Assembly (NCBI GenBank): GCA_013399695.1
Contig: VXAU01002492.1
Location: 1,065,854-1,129,853 of the forward strand
Source: Formicarius rufipectus
Taxonomy: Eukaryota; Chordata; Aves; Passeriformes; Formicariidae
Length of the DNA: 64,000 bases
Direction: 5' to 3'
The notes under the pieces: generated by a model
The model's database searches: none
What the model was told of the DNA's origin: nothing
The model's input: the letters and a program-made list of their open reading frames with translations, nothing else
Made by a program: the position numbers and the translations under genes
Shown: positions 49,524 to 63,307 of the stretch, one piece after another
How the letters are laid out: every line of letters starts with the position of its first letter
How positions within the stretch are numbered: position 1 is the stretch's first letter

Positions 49524-52500
49524 GTGCAGTTTTATCCAGGAAGCGTGTGAACTTTACTAAATGCTTCTCTTCCCGAAGTCCTGCTTAAAAATGACAGTTG
49601 TCCAAATTGTACTGGCCACTGAGTCAGGCTGTCATTGTCTGCCTGGTGTTTCTGAATCAATAATAAATATGCAAGGTAGAACTTCAGGGGAGTGACTCTG
49701 AATAAAGAAAAAAGAGAAAATGAGACATATTTATGATCAAGGCAGCTATAAATGAACAATGCATTTTGGTCATGTGGAGTTTGGCAAAATGGAGCTCCAG
49801 CTTATCCTCACAAAGCAGGTTTGCCTCTTTGAATCCATGAGAAAACTCACACTGACTTGAAAGAGGTTTGGATTTCACCCACAAAGTTGTGCTGAATTCT
49901 GAACAAAAGCAGAAAAGACTCTGACAGTTCAGAGGTTGTGAAGCTGTGCATTCTCCTCCTTCAAATTCACCAGCAAGACTCGTTCCCATGAGGGGGTCTG
50001 ATGAACAGTGCCCCCAAAATGCAAAAATAATATATTAAAGAAAGGTGAAACTGTTAGTAGTGCACACTGTTAGCTGAAGGAATCACACAGCCTTGTTCAA
50101 GATGATTCCCAGGGTGTCTCCAGGATATCTGGGCCACTGCTGAGGAACAAAAACTGAATTCAGTGCCCAGTGGAGCCCAGTGAACATCTGGCAGCAGGTT
50201 CACTGCTGGAGCAGCTGGACAAGCAGAACATAGGGCTGCAGTGCATGAGCAGGGTTTTGGGTAGAAAAATGTGGATCTTGGCTTTTTAGCAAAAATGGGT
50301 TCATAATTGGTTCATATGGTTCTGCATAATTCTTCATTGTTTCCTTGGGAATGTATGTGCATTATATGTTCAAATATGCATCACATAAAAAAACCCTCTG
50401 TATTTTAAAAATATTTTTCATTTAAGAAATTCTCACTATATCAAGATTTTTCACCCCACCTTTCCAAGGAAATAAGTAGCAATAAGGAGAGAATTGGGGA
50501 AAACCCATTTATATGCTTTCTGAATTGTCTTCATGTAATACTGAATAATTTCTATCCATTTCTCCCATGAAACTTCACAATGAAAAGAAACAAAGGGGAA
50601 GGTCCAGATATTCTAAAAGCATTCTTGAAGCACATTGTTAAAGCAATACTTCACATTTAATCTGTTTTTTTATATTCTTCTGATGACAGTAGCAAAAATT
50701 TAATAAGCAAGGTAAAGCCATTACCCAGTGATTTGAGGTTAGATTTATAAACTAGGTTATTTTCCTTTTAACCGCTGAAGTGAGTAAGCCTTGATTTAAT
50801 TAATAGTTTTATTGGATACATGTGGCAGTCCATTAAGACAGTGGGTATTGGCTCCAGGTATATATTAAGATGTATCTGAAACTTCTTTTATAATAATCAG
50901 TAACGTGCCATCCTAAATAAATATTATATTAGGATTTTATATCTGATTCCTAGCATAAACAACTAAGGATAGTGGCTTAACCTGGGATCATGCCTTTTTT
51001 CATTAAATCCATCACTCTTCCCACAGCTTGATGCTTGTCATCCTGGAAATACTCAGGCATTATTTTGGACTTATCCTTTTGCTCTGGAAAGTTGTGACTA
51101 CTCATTGCTAAGTCTACACCTTTACTACCACTTCTTCAGTGTGTTGGGGGGTGCTGGTGGTGATGTTTCTTTTGTTCTTTCAAAATCCTTTTTTTTTTTC
51201 ATCAAAACACACCTTCAAATGCCTTTTTGGAGCTTCCCCCAAATGACCCACTGCTGCTCTCTCCCTGTGCCAGCAGCACAGTGAGCTGGCATCCAGTGAC
51301 AGTGTGTGGTCCTGGGCAGCTTCTGAGAGAGGATGGGGTAACACTACACACAAACAAGCATATTAGGATAAAAGCTCCTCCTTTATGCCGGCAGACTTGG
51401 AACTTTACTCCATCTGAAGCTTACACTCTCATCTCAGGCTATTGCCTCCTGTGGCAACAGCAGGACACTGGTTTCTCCTGCTGTGCTGTTTATGCTTCAC
51501 ATGGAGCAGCACTTTAAAATAGGATCAGTACAGCCGTGCCACCTCTTCTTGGCAATATCCACAGGTGAACTGCTCTTTATCAACTCCTCTGATGTCTCAA
51601 AAGCATCAAAGCCTTTTTGTCAGCACCCAGCACTTTTCTTTGAGCACCTCGTCTCCCTTTTACAGCAGAACACTTTTGTGAGCATATACATACATGTTCT
51701 GGCATATATTCTTATTTATCTGAGCTATTCCTTATCTTTGGGGTTTTGAAAAAGTTTATCTTTGAAAGAGCTTTTTTTTCCCCCAGGCAATCTGAGATTC
51801 TTGACCATCTAAAATTTCAGGACTGCAAGTGGGAGATAACTAAACAGCACAACCCTATATACACCTTTCTCTAACGCAATTCACTCCCTACAGAAAGAAG
51901 ACAAAAGAGTGAGATGCTTGTTGCAGTGGGAAACTTATGACAATATCTAAAGAGAAACTAGACATCATTCAGATATTGCAGCTGCAGAAGAGCCTCTAGA
52001 CCTCAGAAGAGCCTCTAGACCTCAGAATTAAGAGGAATAGCAAATTCTGTATCTGCTATAAAATCATGTGAGAAATCTCCACCTGTGGAAATAGAGGGGA
52101 CCTTTGCAAACGTGGCATGACTAGTTATGATCTTATTCTCTCTTGTTTTGCTTCACTGCTGCTGTATCTGTCTGCACCTCTGTCCAGCGTGGAGTTCGTT
52201 CTCACCCTGTCCTTGAAGGGCTGGCAGTTTATTGGAGTGAGAATTCAGGTCAGCGTGTAAGACATAGCAATGATCAAGTCTGAGCTTGAGCCTCGGGGTA
52301 ATGCCCTATTTCTCCAAGCAAAATCTCTTTTCTTATGAATTAATGGTTTGTCTGGTCAGCATCAAACTTTCTTCAGCTGATCTTTTCTTCATTGATCTTT
52401 CCTCAGCAAGAGAAATGCCAGTCAGCTCCTACACTGATCTCAGAGCTGAGTATAAATAAAGTCAGTCCTTCTCAGAGGGTATTGGGAGTCTGTTCCCTCA

Positions 52501-54187
52501 GCACTTGTCCATGTATCTTTTCCAAGTAGAATAGTCCTTGAGCTGTGTCACTTATTTTGGGAAAATTATATTAAAATTATCTGATGGTGGTTGAAAACTC
52601 ACATGGCTGTGGTGTTTGAAAAGGAGTAGTAACTACCTGCTGTTCTCTCAGGATACTGCTATTCCAGCTGGGGCTGGAGTTTCCTCCCTGTACCAGACTG
52701 TTCTACATGATGGTGTGGGGGGAAAACCCAACTTGTTCCAAGTGGAAGGTAATAAATCTATTGAGCTAAGAAGACTCATTGACGTGCCTTAAAAGCCTTT
52801 TGTGTACTCAAATAGGAATAAAGCACAGCATAAAAAATTTATTTACATATGCATTTCTACATCTTCAGCTGAAATAACTAAACCAGTTTGAATAGGTTTT
52901 ACTTCCTTTACTTTCTAAAGAAACAATACTGAATTAGGAGATGTTTTAAAAGAACATCTCCACATGTTGCACTGTTGTGTTTATTGGAATAAAATCCTCT
53001 AGTAGATGTACGGAGAGCTATCATAGGCATCACTGGTAAAAGTAACAATCCTTCAGTACAACTGAACTCTATTTGACCATCAAAGGAAGAAAAAAGGTAT
53101 AAAGCACCATTAGAGCAGGTCTCAGTTTTTTTCGTTCTATTCCAACCTTAGTACTTTAGTGCAGAGATAACTCCATCAATCATTTAAAACCACTGACCAT
53201 ACCTTGCACCAGCCATCAGCCATAGTTCATACTGAGCTCTCTCTGTGCTCCAAATGGCTTTACATTTTATGTGCAAAGCTGGGTTGAAAATTTATAGTTG
53301 CTTTCCTTCTGACATCTGGATTTCCCACCTGGAAAATAAACTCCTTTAACTACTTTAAATCTTCATGAATTTCTTGCTGCCTGGATCTCAAAGGGCTCCG
53401 TTGTGACTGCTCCTGCCTGCCCGTGCCATGAAGCAATAATCCTATTCCACTGTGTGTGAGTCTGGCTGATTCATGGGCTCCAGACACAAAGCAATAACCA
53501 GACACTGTATCCTCATTTAAACCCAGGTTCTCAAAAACAGTTAGGAATCTAACAACTCAATTTCAAAGGGAATTTGATGCCCAAATGGGTCTGAGAGCCT
53601 GAGCTCTACTCCCTGCCCCAAGATAAATAAACGGGGACCAAGAGAAAAGTGAAGGTGAGTTTGTTAACACCTGTTCTAGACAGCAGAGTGTTGTGATTTG
53701 CTGTTAGTATAGGATTGGAAGAAAAAAATTTGTTTCCTAGTATTGCACGATGAAACTCCATGTTTACTAGTATTCTCCATAAAATCATCCACTGGGTTAT
53801 TTAGTTTCAGGCTCAGAAGAGTGTTTTTACCTTTCAGTACCTGTCTGTCTGTAACACCATTAATGCTATTACATACATTCTAAATGTCACTTACACAGCT
53901 AGGTATGGCTGTCTTGAAAGTAACTCTGTTTAAAGGCACCAGTGTTTTTTATAGGGGCTTGTCTTTGTCACCAAACTTGTCTCAAAGCTGCAGCTTTGAG
54001 AATATCCTCATAGACATTCCCATGGCAGGGGAGATATGTAAACATAAAATAACGAGTCAGTCACAACTGGTGAGTTACAGAAGAGGTTTGGTCCTTAATA
54101 AAAAGCTGCACAAATCTCTGAAATGAGATTCTTGCCCTTTCTGCATGGGATTCTTTGATTGAATCCCTTTCTCAGCACATCCAGAGG
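49524..54187. other. Non-coding AT-rich stretch
   Basis: No gene is recognised. From about 51750 to 53600 no open frame reaches 60 codons. A 19-bp tandem duplication lies at 51985-52022. No further CR1 or LTR sequence is identified. Confidence 0.62.
51985..52022 (+). repeat. Two-copy 19-bp tandem repeat
   Basis: The unit CAGAAGAGCCTCTAGACCT is present twice in direct succession without mismatch. It is a probable slippage duplication. Confidence 0.95.
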
Positions 54188-54400
54188 AAAATACAAGGAA
54201 GATATTTTTTACAATGGGGGTAGTCAGGCTCTGGCACAGGTTGCCCAGAGAAGCTGTGGATGTCCCATCCCTGGAAACATTCAAGGCCAGGTTGGATGGG
54301 ACTCTGAGCAACCTGGCCTCGTTGCAGATGTCCCTGTTCATTGGACTAGATGGCTTTCAAAGGTCCTTTCCAACCCTTCCAAGCCCAAGTCTTTCTGTGA
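54188..54400 (+). mobile_element. CR1 LINE fragment, 3' end, plus orientation
   Basis: The copy shows 'ggctctggcacaggttgccc', 'agagaagctgtggatgtccc', 'ttcaaggccaggttggatgg' and 'ggtcctttccaacccttcc', the textbook CR1 3' end. One plus frame still reads WHRLPREAVDVPSLETFKAR, the conserved ORF2 C-terminus. The octamer tail has decayed to 'ctttctgtga'. Only about 213 bases of the element remain. The open frames at 54159-54617 and 54214-54405 are this element and not host genes. Confidence 0.96.
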
Positions 54401-57400
54401 AGTGAAGGAGCTTGGCTCCCAAATGGCCTTTTCACCTCTCAAGACCAGCATTTTCCACACTCTGTATCTGGGATCCCTTCTCGTATTTGCAGATGGAAAG
54501 GTGAGGAAAGGCTTGAGATGTATGACTAGAAATTCCATGATTGACTCCCACAAAAAATGTTGGAGTTTGATTTCACTGCAGAACTTCAGAATAAAGAGGT
54601 GGACTAAGCACCCATAGGTGCCATAAATCCACTGCAGGCAACATAGAAAACAAAGCCAAGTAATTATTGAGATGTTGAGTGATGTGATATCATGTGCTTT
54701 GGGGAATAAAATAGTGCTTTAAAAGTACCTCCACCAAATTTCAAGTATTATTTTGTGTTAGTTTTTGTTGGAAGGCAACCTTATTCTGTTCAGCTGGAAG
54801 TCAGTCCAGATCTAATGCACTGGGCCACTGTCTCTGACACAGTTTACCTACAGCTTCATACCATAAAAGCTAAAAATAAACTACAGCTTATTCCACTTAC
54901 TGAAAAGTCAGTTCAACATGTCATGGGGCTTATTAGCACACTGAGAATGTTCTTCATGCCTTAATACTAGGGCATGACTCTGATGTAAAAATGAAATGAA
55001 ACTATTTAAATTGACTTGGATACTTATTAAGGAGAGGGTTTCATTTAATTCCCTTTTCTGTTTTTCTTTCCTTTATAGAAGCAGCCATCTGGGCTTGATA
55101 GGAGGTAGGGCAATGACAAGTCTATTCTGTGAAAAACACTATAATTTTTAAAACACTATTACCAAATGAGACTCAATAGACAGAGTGTGTAAATGAAAAG
55201 TGATTTGCCTTGTGGAAAAAAAAATACACTCTGGCTGTGTGCTAAAGGGATCTTATGCTGCTAATTAGGAAACTCAAATTTGTAGACATTTGCAAGTTGA
55301 ACAGGTGACAATAACTGGTGATAACCAAGAACTAATTATTTCAACTAGGAATTAACCATCAGGTGTTCTGAGCCAAATAAAAGGGTAAGGGAATAGCAAT
55401 ATGTCCTATTTATGTTAAAAGAATTAGAAGGATTTTAGGTGAGATTAATAAAAAAAGTTAAATTAAACAAATACTCTCTAGGCTAGTACTGTATGTGACT
55501 GCTGTGGTTCCATTTCTTAAACAATTTCAGAACTTGGACCAGGGAGTGGAAGGAAATAATAATGCAGAGCTGTATGATTTGCTTGCCAAAAAAAACCCCA
55601 CCTCTTTGTTCTCTTGTGAATTCTGCTGAAGTGAAAAAGGTATGTTAGCAGTTCCTAGAATTAAAACTATTTGATTGAAATTGTTATCTATTGTTCTAGG
55701 AAGAAATGTACACTGTGGTACAGGTCTATGCATAGGAAAGAATTGGCTCTTATAGGTTTCTAGAAAAGCTAAATGCAGTGAGCTCTGAGAACTGGGCAGT
55801 GCCAAGTGTACAGCAAAGAGAGGTTGTGTAGGCAGACCTACTGCAGGCTGCAAACATCCAGAGATGGATGCAATGCACATAAAGTGCCCTCCTTGCCTCT
55901 AAACATCTTTACCTTAATGCTCATTGTAAAACAAATCCTAATGAGTAAGTCTGAAACCAGATAGGACCCTTGAGGGTGCCAGGAAAATGCTAAAACAGCT
56001 AATGAGTTATAGCAAACATCACCTTTCTTCTTCTTACCATCAACACGGGTATTTTTATTCTTACATTTTCTTTTTCTGACACACCATGCGAACAAAAGTG
56101 ACAGCACTTTAAAAATAATATCAAATACCGAAAGCAGTCAGAACCTTAAATTGGAATTTCAGTCTTTGACATTGGAAACAAACATACAAGACAATTGTTA
56201 GCATTCTGCATTGAGCAGATAAAGACACAGACTAGTAGCAAATTCTTCTGAGAGACATGCCTGATAAGATTATAAATTAGGTTTTACAGAGAAAGTGCAC
56301 TTAAAGAGAGATTTAATTGTTTGCCAATAAAAATCTCATGTTGCATAGAGATTTCAGAGCTCATTCTAACAGTTGTTACTATTCAAATGCCTTGTTTTAA
56401 CACTTTAGGGGTTTGTTTGCTTGGTTCGGTTTATTGAATTCATTGTTCTCACTCAAAGCTTCATTTGTCTGACTTTTGTGTCTGGTTGAAGATTTTACTT
56501 CTTTTGCGAAGTGTGTATTGCTGTAAAACAGGTGGGAAATGCGGTGTGTAAATACCAATCTTTTTGACTGGTTAGACTTAGAAGAAGTGTGAATGTTCTA
56601 CAGCTGTGAGATTGTGTGCCCTGTGCTGTTGGGCAGTGGCACGGGTATCACTGCTTTTTTGGGCAGGTAAGCACTGATGTTGGACTTTTAGGCTCACTCA
56701 AACCAGTGGGAAAGCCCAAACAGAAAGGCACTTGAGAGTCTTTGTACAGACGCCTGGGTAAGACAGTATTTAACCTCTGCTGGTTCTAAACTGAGGCCAC
56801 AAATGCGAATGAAGCGGTGTCCAAAATGTGGGAAAAGTTCTGAAACACTTTCAAGTTCATCATTGCATAAATTGCATTATGCAGCTAAGATATTTTTTTT
56901 TTCTCTTTAGCTCTACTATTCAGCTTTAGGAAAATGTTTTTGAATGCTTAGAATAAAATATTAGCTAAGGTCTCCTTGCCTGAAGTAGCAGGTGCCGACG
57001 TGTCCACTGGTCTGCAAGTGTGAACCTGTAATTGTAGGTAACACAGCTTCCCCTTTTTGGGATGTTAACACCTGAGGGTCTTATCTGAATCCCATTAAAA
57101 TCATAAGAAAACTGACAGGTCTTTGGGTTGGGGCCACTAGGAATACCAGTTCTTTAGGGTTCATGCCACAGGCTGCCAGCAATTCAGCTTGTAAATATAA
57201 TTTCCATATACATTTGCTAATCAGCATTGGTAATCTATTGAAATCTCCATGTCTGTACACTTACTCTGACAGACAAGGTGGATTTCTAAGACACGAGCCA
57301 GATTCTCTTCACATCATCCCTTCATGCTTAAAAATTCCTACATATTTAACCTCCTGTTTCTAATAAACACCATCCTCTGCATCAGAGGGCTTGAGGACAC

Positions 57401-58012
57401 CCAGTTTTGCTGACACACCTGGGCTGTGCTTTATTTATGCATCATCCAAGCATGGTGCTGCCCAAAAGGTGAAGGACCTCTCTCCCCTTTAACTCATTTC
57501 CTGAGTAGACCAATATCATCCGACTTCAGACACTGACAAATGTAAATTGAGGTCCGTGAAATTAGAAAAGTGCTGAACTAGAGTACACAGAAAAGTGTGA
57601 CATTCTCCCGTTGTGAATAACAATCTACTCTAATACCTCCCATAATGAGAAACTTGCATGTGGGATATGCTTTACTTATTTGTGATGTACATAGTAAAAC
57701 CTTTCTAATGCTGTTGATGCACAGAGAAATTGCACACCCCGAACTCTATTAATGCTGCTTTTGTACATCCAGCAGCAGGGAGAAGAGACTCTTTGCAAGG
57801 TTAAACTGAGGGTCAGAACACTCTTCTGAACTTTCTTGCAGTAGTTTCTCGGAGTACAGCTGCTTAGGTGGTGGCCATGTACTTGCTGAGACACTGAATG
57901 CCTGACTAGATATTTAGAATTGGAAAACAGAAGGAAAAGCTTCTTAAACATCTCTCATAGGCTTCGACATAAATTATTAAAGGGAGAGGCTTCCAGAATC
58001 TTAAAAGACAGC
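54401..58012. other. Non-coding AT-rich stretch
   Basis: The longest open frame is 117 codons on minus (55527-55880), with no recognisable motif. No named repeat or RNA gene was found. A short A run lies at about 55218-55227. Confidence 0.6.
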
Positions 58013-58036
58013 TTTTTTTTTTTTTTTTTTTTTTTT
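58013..58036 (+). repeat. Poly(T) tract of 24 bases
   Basis: An uninterrupted T run. On minus it would be a poly(A) stretch, but nothing upstream of it on that strand looks like a retroposed transcript. Confidence 0.92.
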
Positions 58037-61000
58037 ATGTTGGTAGATCCATGGGAAATAATGAGAGGGCAGCTGTGTCATATCTATTTCAGAAGACTCA
58101 TAAGTTTTCAAAGTGCTTTTTCCTGTTGATTGTTTACATAGAGTGTCTTAGTCTATGAGAAAGTAGCTTTTTATTTTGTTTTTTTACTATATCATTATAT
58201 AGTTTTCATGTATGTGCTGCAATATTTTCTATTAGCTCAATTTGAGTGGAACAGAAAAATGTGCGTTAAAGAAACCACTATCTTTGTTTTCCAGTTACAT
58301 TTATTTCTGCTTCAGGTTTGACTGAAAATAGACTGTCTTCCACTTGGAATGTAGTAGAGACTATGAAGATGTGGTGACATTTCATTTTGTGTGGCTTATT
58401 TATAGTTTAGGACAGAAAAAGCAAAAAAAAAAAAGTAAGATTTTGGTCTTACTTCATGTGCTTTTGCACACCCTTGCACAGAACTAATTAGCAATATGTT
58501 CACACAAGCTGAACTTTTCAACAAAACTGCATCTTGGTCACTACGAGAAAGGCAATTGTTCCTTAGTCATAGATTCAATAATTAAACACCCAGTACATGG
58601 TTCTCATTCTGGGAATACTTAACCATATCTGTCCTTTGGCATTTATGAGAGGTCCTGACTGTAAAAACACTACTCCCAAAAGGAAGGTTCTTATTTTTTG
58701 GAGCAGCCTTGAAGTGCATTCCCTTCAAAGATGGATTTGCAGAGGAGTTGCATCGCTCGCGTGCAGGACCATGTGCTGTGGTCACCCCTGCTCACACACA
58801 GCTCCACCTGCTTTGGCCTCAAACACAGGTGGTTTCCACCTGGCATTCCACAGCATTCCAGCAGAGGTTTGTGCCAGCCAAAGGTAGCTGATGACTCCAC
58901 ACAACAGTGTGGCAAGGTGTGCTGTATCATCTTTTGATGCCCTGGATTTTGGCGTTCAGTGGAAAACAACAATAAATTCATGGAGCTTTACTGCCTCTGC
59001 CAAATGTGACATCTTTCAGAGTATAACATGCTGAAAAGCTTGCACAGTCTGAGCCAACTGCATGATTTAGCTGCTATAAAATCCCTCTGAATCAAAACCA
59101 TTTTGAAATAAAGAAGCACCAGCCTGAGAATTTCATTGCACTGTTGGATATCCACTCAAAGATCAATCACCTGTCCTCATTCTGTATTCCTGCTGTATTT
59201 TTCAGCTTAATCTTTTCTGCAGCTTACCTATTTCATTAAGGCTGGAATTTTAAAAGACTAGCAATTGCATGTGGCGGCAGAGTCGAGTGAGAAGTGTCAA
59301 ACCTGGACAGCACAGTTCTGCACAAATTGTACTGTGTCCTTAGAAAAGGCAGCTCTTTCTTCCCTTTTTGTTTCTCTGGGACTCTCTAATACCCAGACAT
59401 GCTCATACAAGTGTTCCAGGGTTTGGCATCCTAATATTCCTGAATTCTGCCCTGCTCTGAGAGAAGCTCAGTGCAGAAAGGCAGGGCTGTCTGCACAAGA
59501 ACAGCTTAACCCACCTGATTCCCTTCAGTTTTCCTATCCAGATAAAGTTTTATACAGTACTCATCACATTTCAAACAGCCTGTGGATGTCCAAGCCTGGA
59601 ATTTCAACCAAGAAATTAATTGATCAGAACTTAAATGTAAAGAAAATCTTCGGGGATGGCACCTGAACTAATTGAAAGTGTATCATCAAAGGACTTTTTC
59701 TGTGTAGGAAAGATGCTTTTCCCTTGGACTGTTTCACTGAAAGGATGTTTAAACAACACAGAGCAATGCATATTATTTGAATCATGTGAAAGCATTATAA
59801 TTATTGCATTAATTTGTTGGTTCACTCTGTGAAACATTTCTAAAAAATCCACTCTAAACTAGACTATTAAAATGATAAATTATCATTGCAACATCTGATC
59901 AAAAATTCAGTAAGTAAATTAATGCTCCTTTTGTCCTAATGGCATAGATAATGAGGGGGAAGTTTGCTAAATTAAGCATAGTAAAAAAATGTCACCAGCT
60001 TGAAGTAGGTGGTGTTTCTGTGTTCCAGAGTTAGGAGGAGATTTAATACCATGGAAGTGTTCCTGTGTGAACTGCCCATGTGTGTGTGTGTGTGTGTGTG
60101 TAAAATGCTACTGGTAGAGCTGCAAGGTCCTGTGGCTCTGAGTAGGACAGGTAGCAGTACTTACCCAAAGTATTCATCATCAACTGTTTAGAATATTTGA
60201 TTGCAGATTTACATAGGAAAGGCAACAGCCTCTAATGAGAGTATAAATCACCTTGGAATAGTGCCTTGACTGGAATGGAAGTGAGTACCCCTTCTATTCA
60301 CCCTGAGAGTATGCTAATAGTGCTGCATATTTATTTCGAGGCCATGTAATTAAAAACAATTTGAAGAATTAATGTTCCAGCAAGTAGAAGAATGACTGAA
60401 GAGCAAAGTATGGGTAAAAATGCTTTTTTTTCTTCTCATGGTGAAGTGTTTGATCTTGACTTTTCTTTTTTTTTTCTAGCTTTTTTTTTATTTTGTGGTC
60501 ATCTGGTTCTGAGTCTGTCCTGAGTACTTCTGAAAAGCAATTCATTGTCCCCTTCCTCATGGCCACAGCAGAGGGAACGTGTAGGTGAGCTCAGCTGATG
60601 GCAGTAGATGGTGACTGATACACACTTGCTTAAAAGGCAATAAATCAGAGATCATGGCAGGAATTCATTGGTGGGAAGTGACCCAAAGAGAACGTTTTTC
60701 CATTGACACAGATGGAGCAACAAAGACCATTAGGGAGACACTGTAGTGTCAAAGGCAGACTGGTTGCTTGATCTTCTTATGCATCTACATCAACTTAGTA
60801 GGAATTTACTTCAGACTGAAGGGAGGGGAGAAGAAGGTGGCATGAAGTGCAGTCTAACTGAGCTTGAGCCTTTGCTCCTGTGACACACAGCTTTGGTGGA
60901 GAGACTGCAGAGCCTTCTGATTCAGACCCCCAGTTGAGAGGCTGCTGGTAGAGAAACAGAAAAAAAATTAATTACTGCCTCACTTCAGCTGATGTTTCAG

Positions 61001-62048
61001 CACTGCCTTTCAGCTGCTTCCTGAGTCTCCAAAGGTTTATTGCAGTGCAGCTCATCACAAGATGTCTGGAAGGCTTTTGTGTTTATTAATTTGACTTGGG
61101 TCATCACTACAGTTCAGCCTCGGGGCTAAAGCAGACCATGTAACAGGTTTAGGTATTAAGCTTCTGTAATCTAAGCACCAAAGCAGTCAAAATTTAGGCT
61201 GCATGTATAATTTACTCTCATTTGTAATGCCATTCTGCTTGTACTGGTGGTGTGTTGGTTACAAGAAAACACATGTAAAGAGAAAATGCTGAAGTTTTTC
61301 ATTTAATCCAATCCGTCGGGAAATTCCATGAAACATTTGACAAGATTCCCAATGAGGAGTCCTGGCTAGGTTTGCTCATGGGGAATGTGCTGAAGACCCT
61401 GAGGTCAGGTTAGAGGTGAATCAGGACAGTTCCCAGGAGGGCTGGGCTCCACCTGAGCTGTCACAAGTGCTGCTTTCCTTCCCTGGTGGGGACAGCAGGA
61501 AAGGGAAGGGAAGCATCCACGCATGTTATGACCTTGGTGGAATCAGTGCTGCTGAGTTCAGTTTGGTTATCAGCCTTGGCAATTCCATATGGCTCTTTCT
61601 GATACTGTATGTTTCCTGTTAGCTTTGGAATAGGGCTTACTCCAGAGGCAGCAGTGCTGGTTGTTTAGTATGGCTCAGGATTTCATCTTGAGAGAGCTGA
61701 TCTCTATTTCTTGACTGACCTTTGTGTGTGTGTGCAACACTTCTTCATTGTATGCTATTAAATCTCCCTTTAGAGATTTTTTTTCCTCCCTCATTTCCCC
61801 CCTCTAATCAAAAGAAATAGGTGCATTTTGTTCTGTCTCCTAATGGCTGTTTTTATTCTAAGTATTTATGGCCTTTAGAGGAGCAGAGTTAATACTATAG
61901 GATGTCAATATTCTTCCAACATAGTTATGCAGCCATCTTACATTTATGACCTTTCTCCCCCATAATTAGTTCCAACTGAAATTAGATTCAGTGAGAGCCT
62001 CGCTCCAATTACAGCCAAATCTGAATAAAACTGATTCCACTGTGGTTG
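58037..62048. other. Non-coding AT-rich stretch
   Basis: No gene is called. A 133-codon plus frame at 59265-59666 is cysteine-rich but opens only from TTG and matches no family I know. Overlapping frames of 60-96 codons on both strands at 58582-58981 mark another stop-poor patch. Simple repeats include a TG run at 60079-60101 and a shorter one near 61722-61735. Confidence 0.55.
60079..60101 (+). repeat. (TG)11 microsatellite
   Basis: Eleven uninterrupted TG units followed by T. It is a typical dinucleotide microsatellite. Confidence 0.95.
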
Positions 62049-62096
62049 TCTGGAGAAAAAGAAGAAAAAAAAAAAAAAAAAAAGAAGAAGAAAAAG
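62049..62096 (+). repeat. A-rich purine tract
   Basis: About 48 bases of A with scattered G, of the AAGAAG/AAAAAG type, with a central run of about 20 A. It is low-complexity sequence and explains the Phe-rich segment of the minus frame 62009-62407. Confidence 0.9.
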
Positions 62097-62761
62097 CCCT
62101 TTCCAGTTTCACTGTAGATAACTAAGTCTCGCATCTCTGCAGTACATCTGCACTTAATAAAAGTGAAAAGGTTTAAGGGCCAGCCCTGGAGAGAGCAGAA
62201 AATTCTCAGCTCTGCCAATAACTTCAAGCAAAGTCCCTTCAGTTTTTCATGCCTCCTCTTTCCTGTTGTTTTCCCTGTCTTCCCTAGGGCAGGAGAGGCC
62301 CCAGCATCCATTAGTCCCCGTGTCTCCTGGTGCTGGGGTGGGCAGAGCAGGTTCTGTGCCGTGCCTGGGTGTCTGCAAGATCTCTTTGCCCTGGTACAAA
62401 GGGTCATTCAGGACCAGATTCACGGGCAGTGTGGTCCAAGTGTGTGCTGCAGTGCACACCTGGAGGTCCTTCTTCCTGGTGGAGATGGATTTGGATGCAC
62501 ACAGCAAGCAAGGTGAGCATCTGGCAGCCGACTGTGCATCCTCCCTGTCTTTGGGAAGAAACTAGATGCATGGGGATGAGGAAACCATCCCCTCCCCCAA
62601 TGTGTGCTTAGCCTTTAACCCAGGGTGAGTCTGGGTATCAGCCCTCTACTGCAGATGCTCACAGCTGGAATACAAACAGCAGTGATGGGTCCTGAGATCC
62701 CCAACATAAGCTTCACAGGTGTTGGCTGCCATGAAGAATTAGGTGAGAAATGCAAGGAGTT

Positions 62762-62777
62762 GCTTTGAATTCAAAGC
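62762..62777. promoter_or_regulatory. 16-bp palindrome with two TCF/LEF-like cores (candidate site)
   Basis: GCTTTGAATTCAAAGC equals its reverse complement and contains CTTTGAA on each strand. CTTTGA(A/T) is the known core recognised by TCF/LEF factors. Whether the site is bound is inference. A chance palindrome is the main alternative. Confidence 0.3.
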
Positions 62778-62914
62778 CATATTTTGTATTAACCAAACGC
62801 AGCAAAAATAGCATGAAGCCTTTTTGCCATTATCAGAGATATTTAGCTGGGATTAAATGTTTGTTTACCTCAGATGGGTTTGCAACTGGTTTATACTTTT
62901 ATCACCTCCAGATT

Positions 62915-62929
62915 GGATTACTGTAATCC
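62915..62929. promoter_or_regulatory. Inverted GGATTA pair, OTX/CRX/PITX-like (candidate site)
   Basis: GGATTACTGTAATCC is a perfect inverted repeat with a single central base. GGATTA/TAATCC is the known core for K50-type homeodomain proteins such as OTX, CRX and PITX. The arrangement of two inverted half-sites with a 3-base core spacing resembles P3-type dimer sites. The role is inferred from the motif only. Confidence 0.35.
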
Positions 62930-63307
62930 TTTATTTGCACCTTATCCCCAGCTCTTTTTTATATTCCTTTTTTTTTCTTTTTTTTGGCTGTTGGGTCAGT
63001 GCAGCGAAACAAAAAAAAAAAAAGAATTTTGATTTCTGCCACCCAGAGGAGTAAATTACCTCTTATCCACGCTGAAATCATTGTCATATTGGGTTCTGAT
63101 CTCAATCCAAATTGATCTTCAAATTAGATTTTGGATCGATAATGGCCTTATGACAGAACAACACCGCTAAGGCTCCCACAGGCTGCTGTGCCCCAGGGCA
63201 GCTGAGGAAAACCTCTCATCACCGTGGGTAATCCCACAAAAATTAATGCACACCCTGTCCCATTACCACTCTGCTGTCTGTCCCACCAGGGCAATGCTGT
63301 GCCTGGG

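Larger units (their letters stand above)
62097..63307. other. Non-coding stretch with clustered symmetric motifs
   Basis: The first part (62100-62620) is moderately GC-rich and stop-poor in overlapping frames on both strands (62163-62516, 62266-62565, 62247-62507), with no recognised protein. The second part (about 62740-63170) is AT-rich and holds a 16-bp palindrome with two CTTTGAA cores and an inverted GGATTA/TAATCC pair, next to T and A runs (about 62969-62987 and 63010-63023). No gene is called. Confidence 0.5.

Noticed and set aside
59265..59666. 133-codon cysteine-containing plus frame
   Set aside because: It opens only from TTG, has no known domain and no splice context. It is compatible with chance.
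61325..61400. Faint resemblance to the CR1 reverse-transcriptase region ('aaacatttgacaagattccc' followed by 'ctaggtttgctcatgggg')
   Set aside because: The match is short and gapped, and neither flank continues as CR1. It was too weak to list as an element without an alignment.
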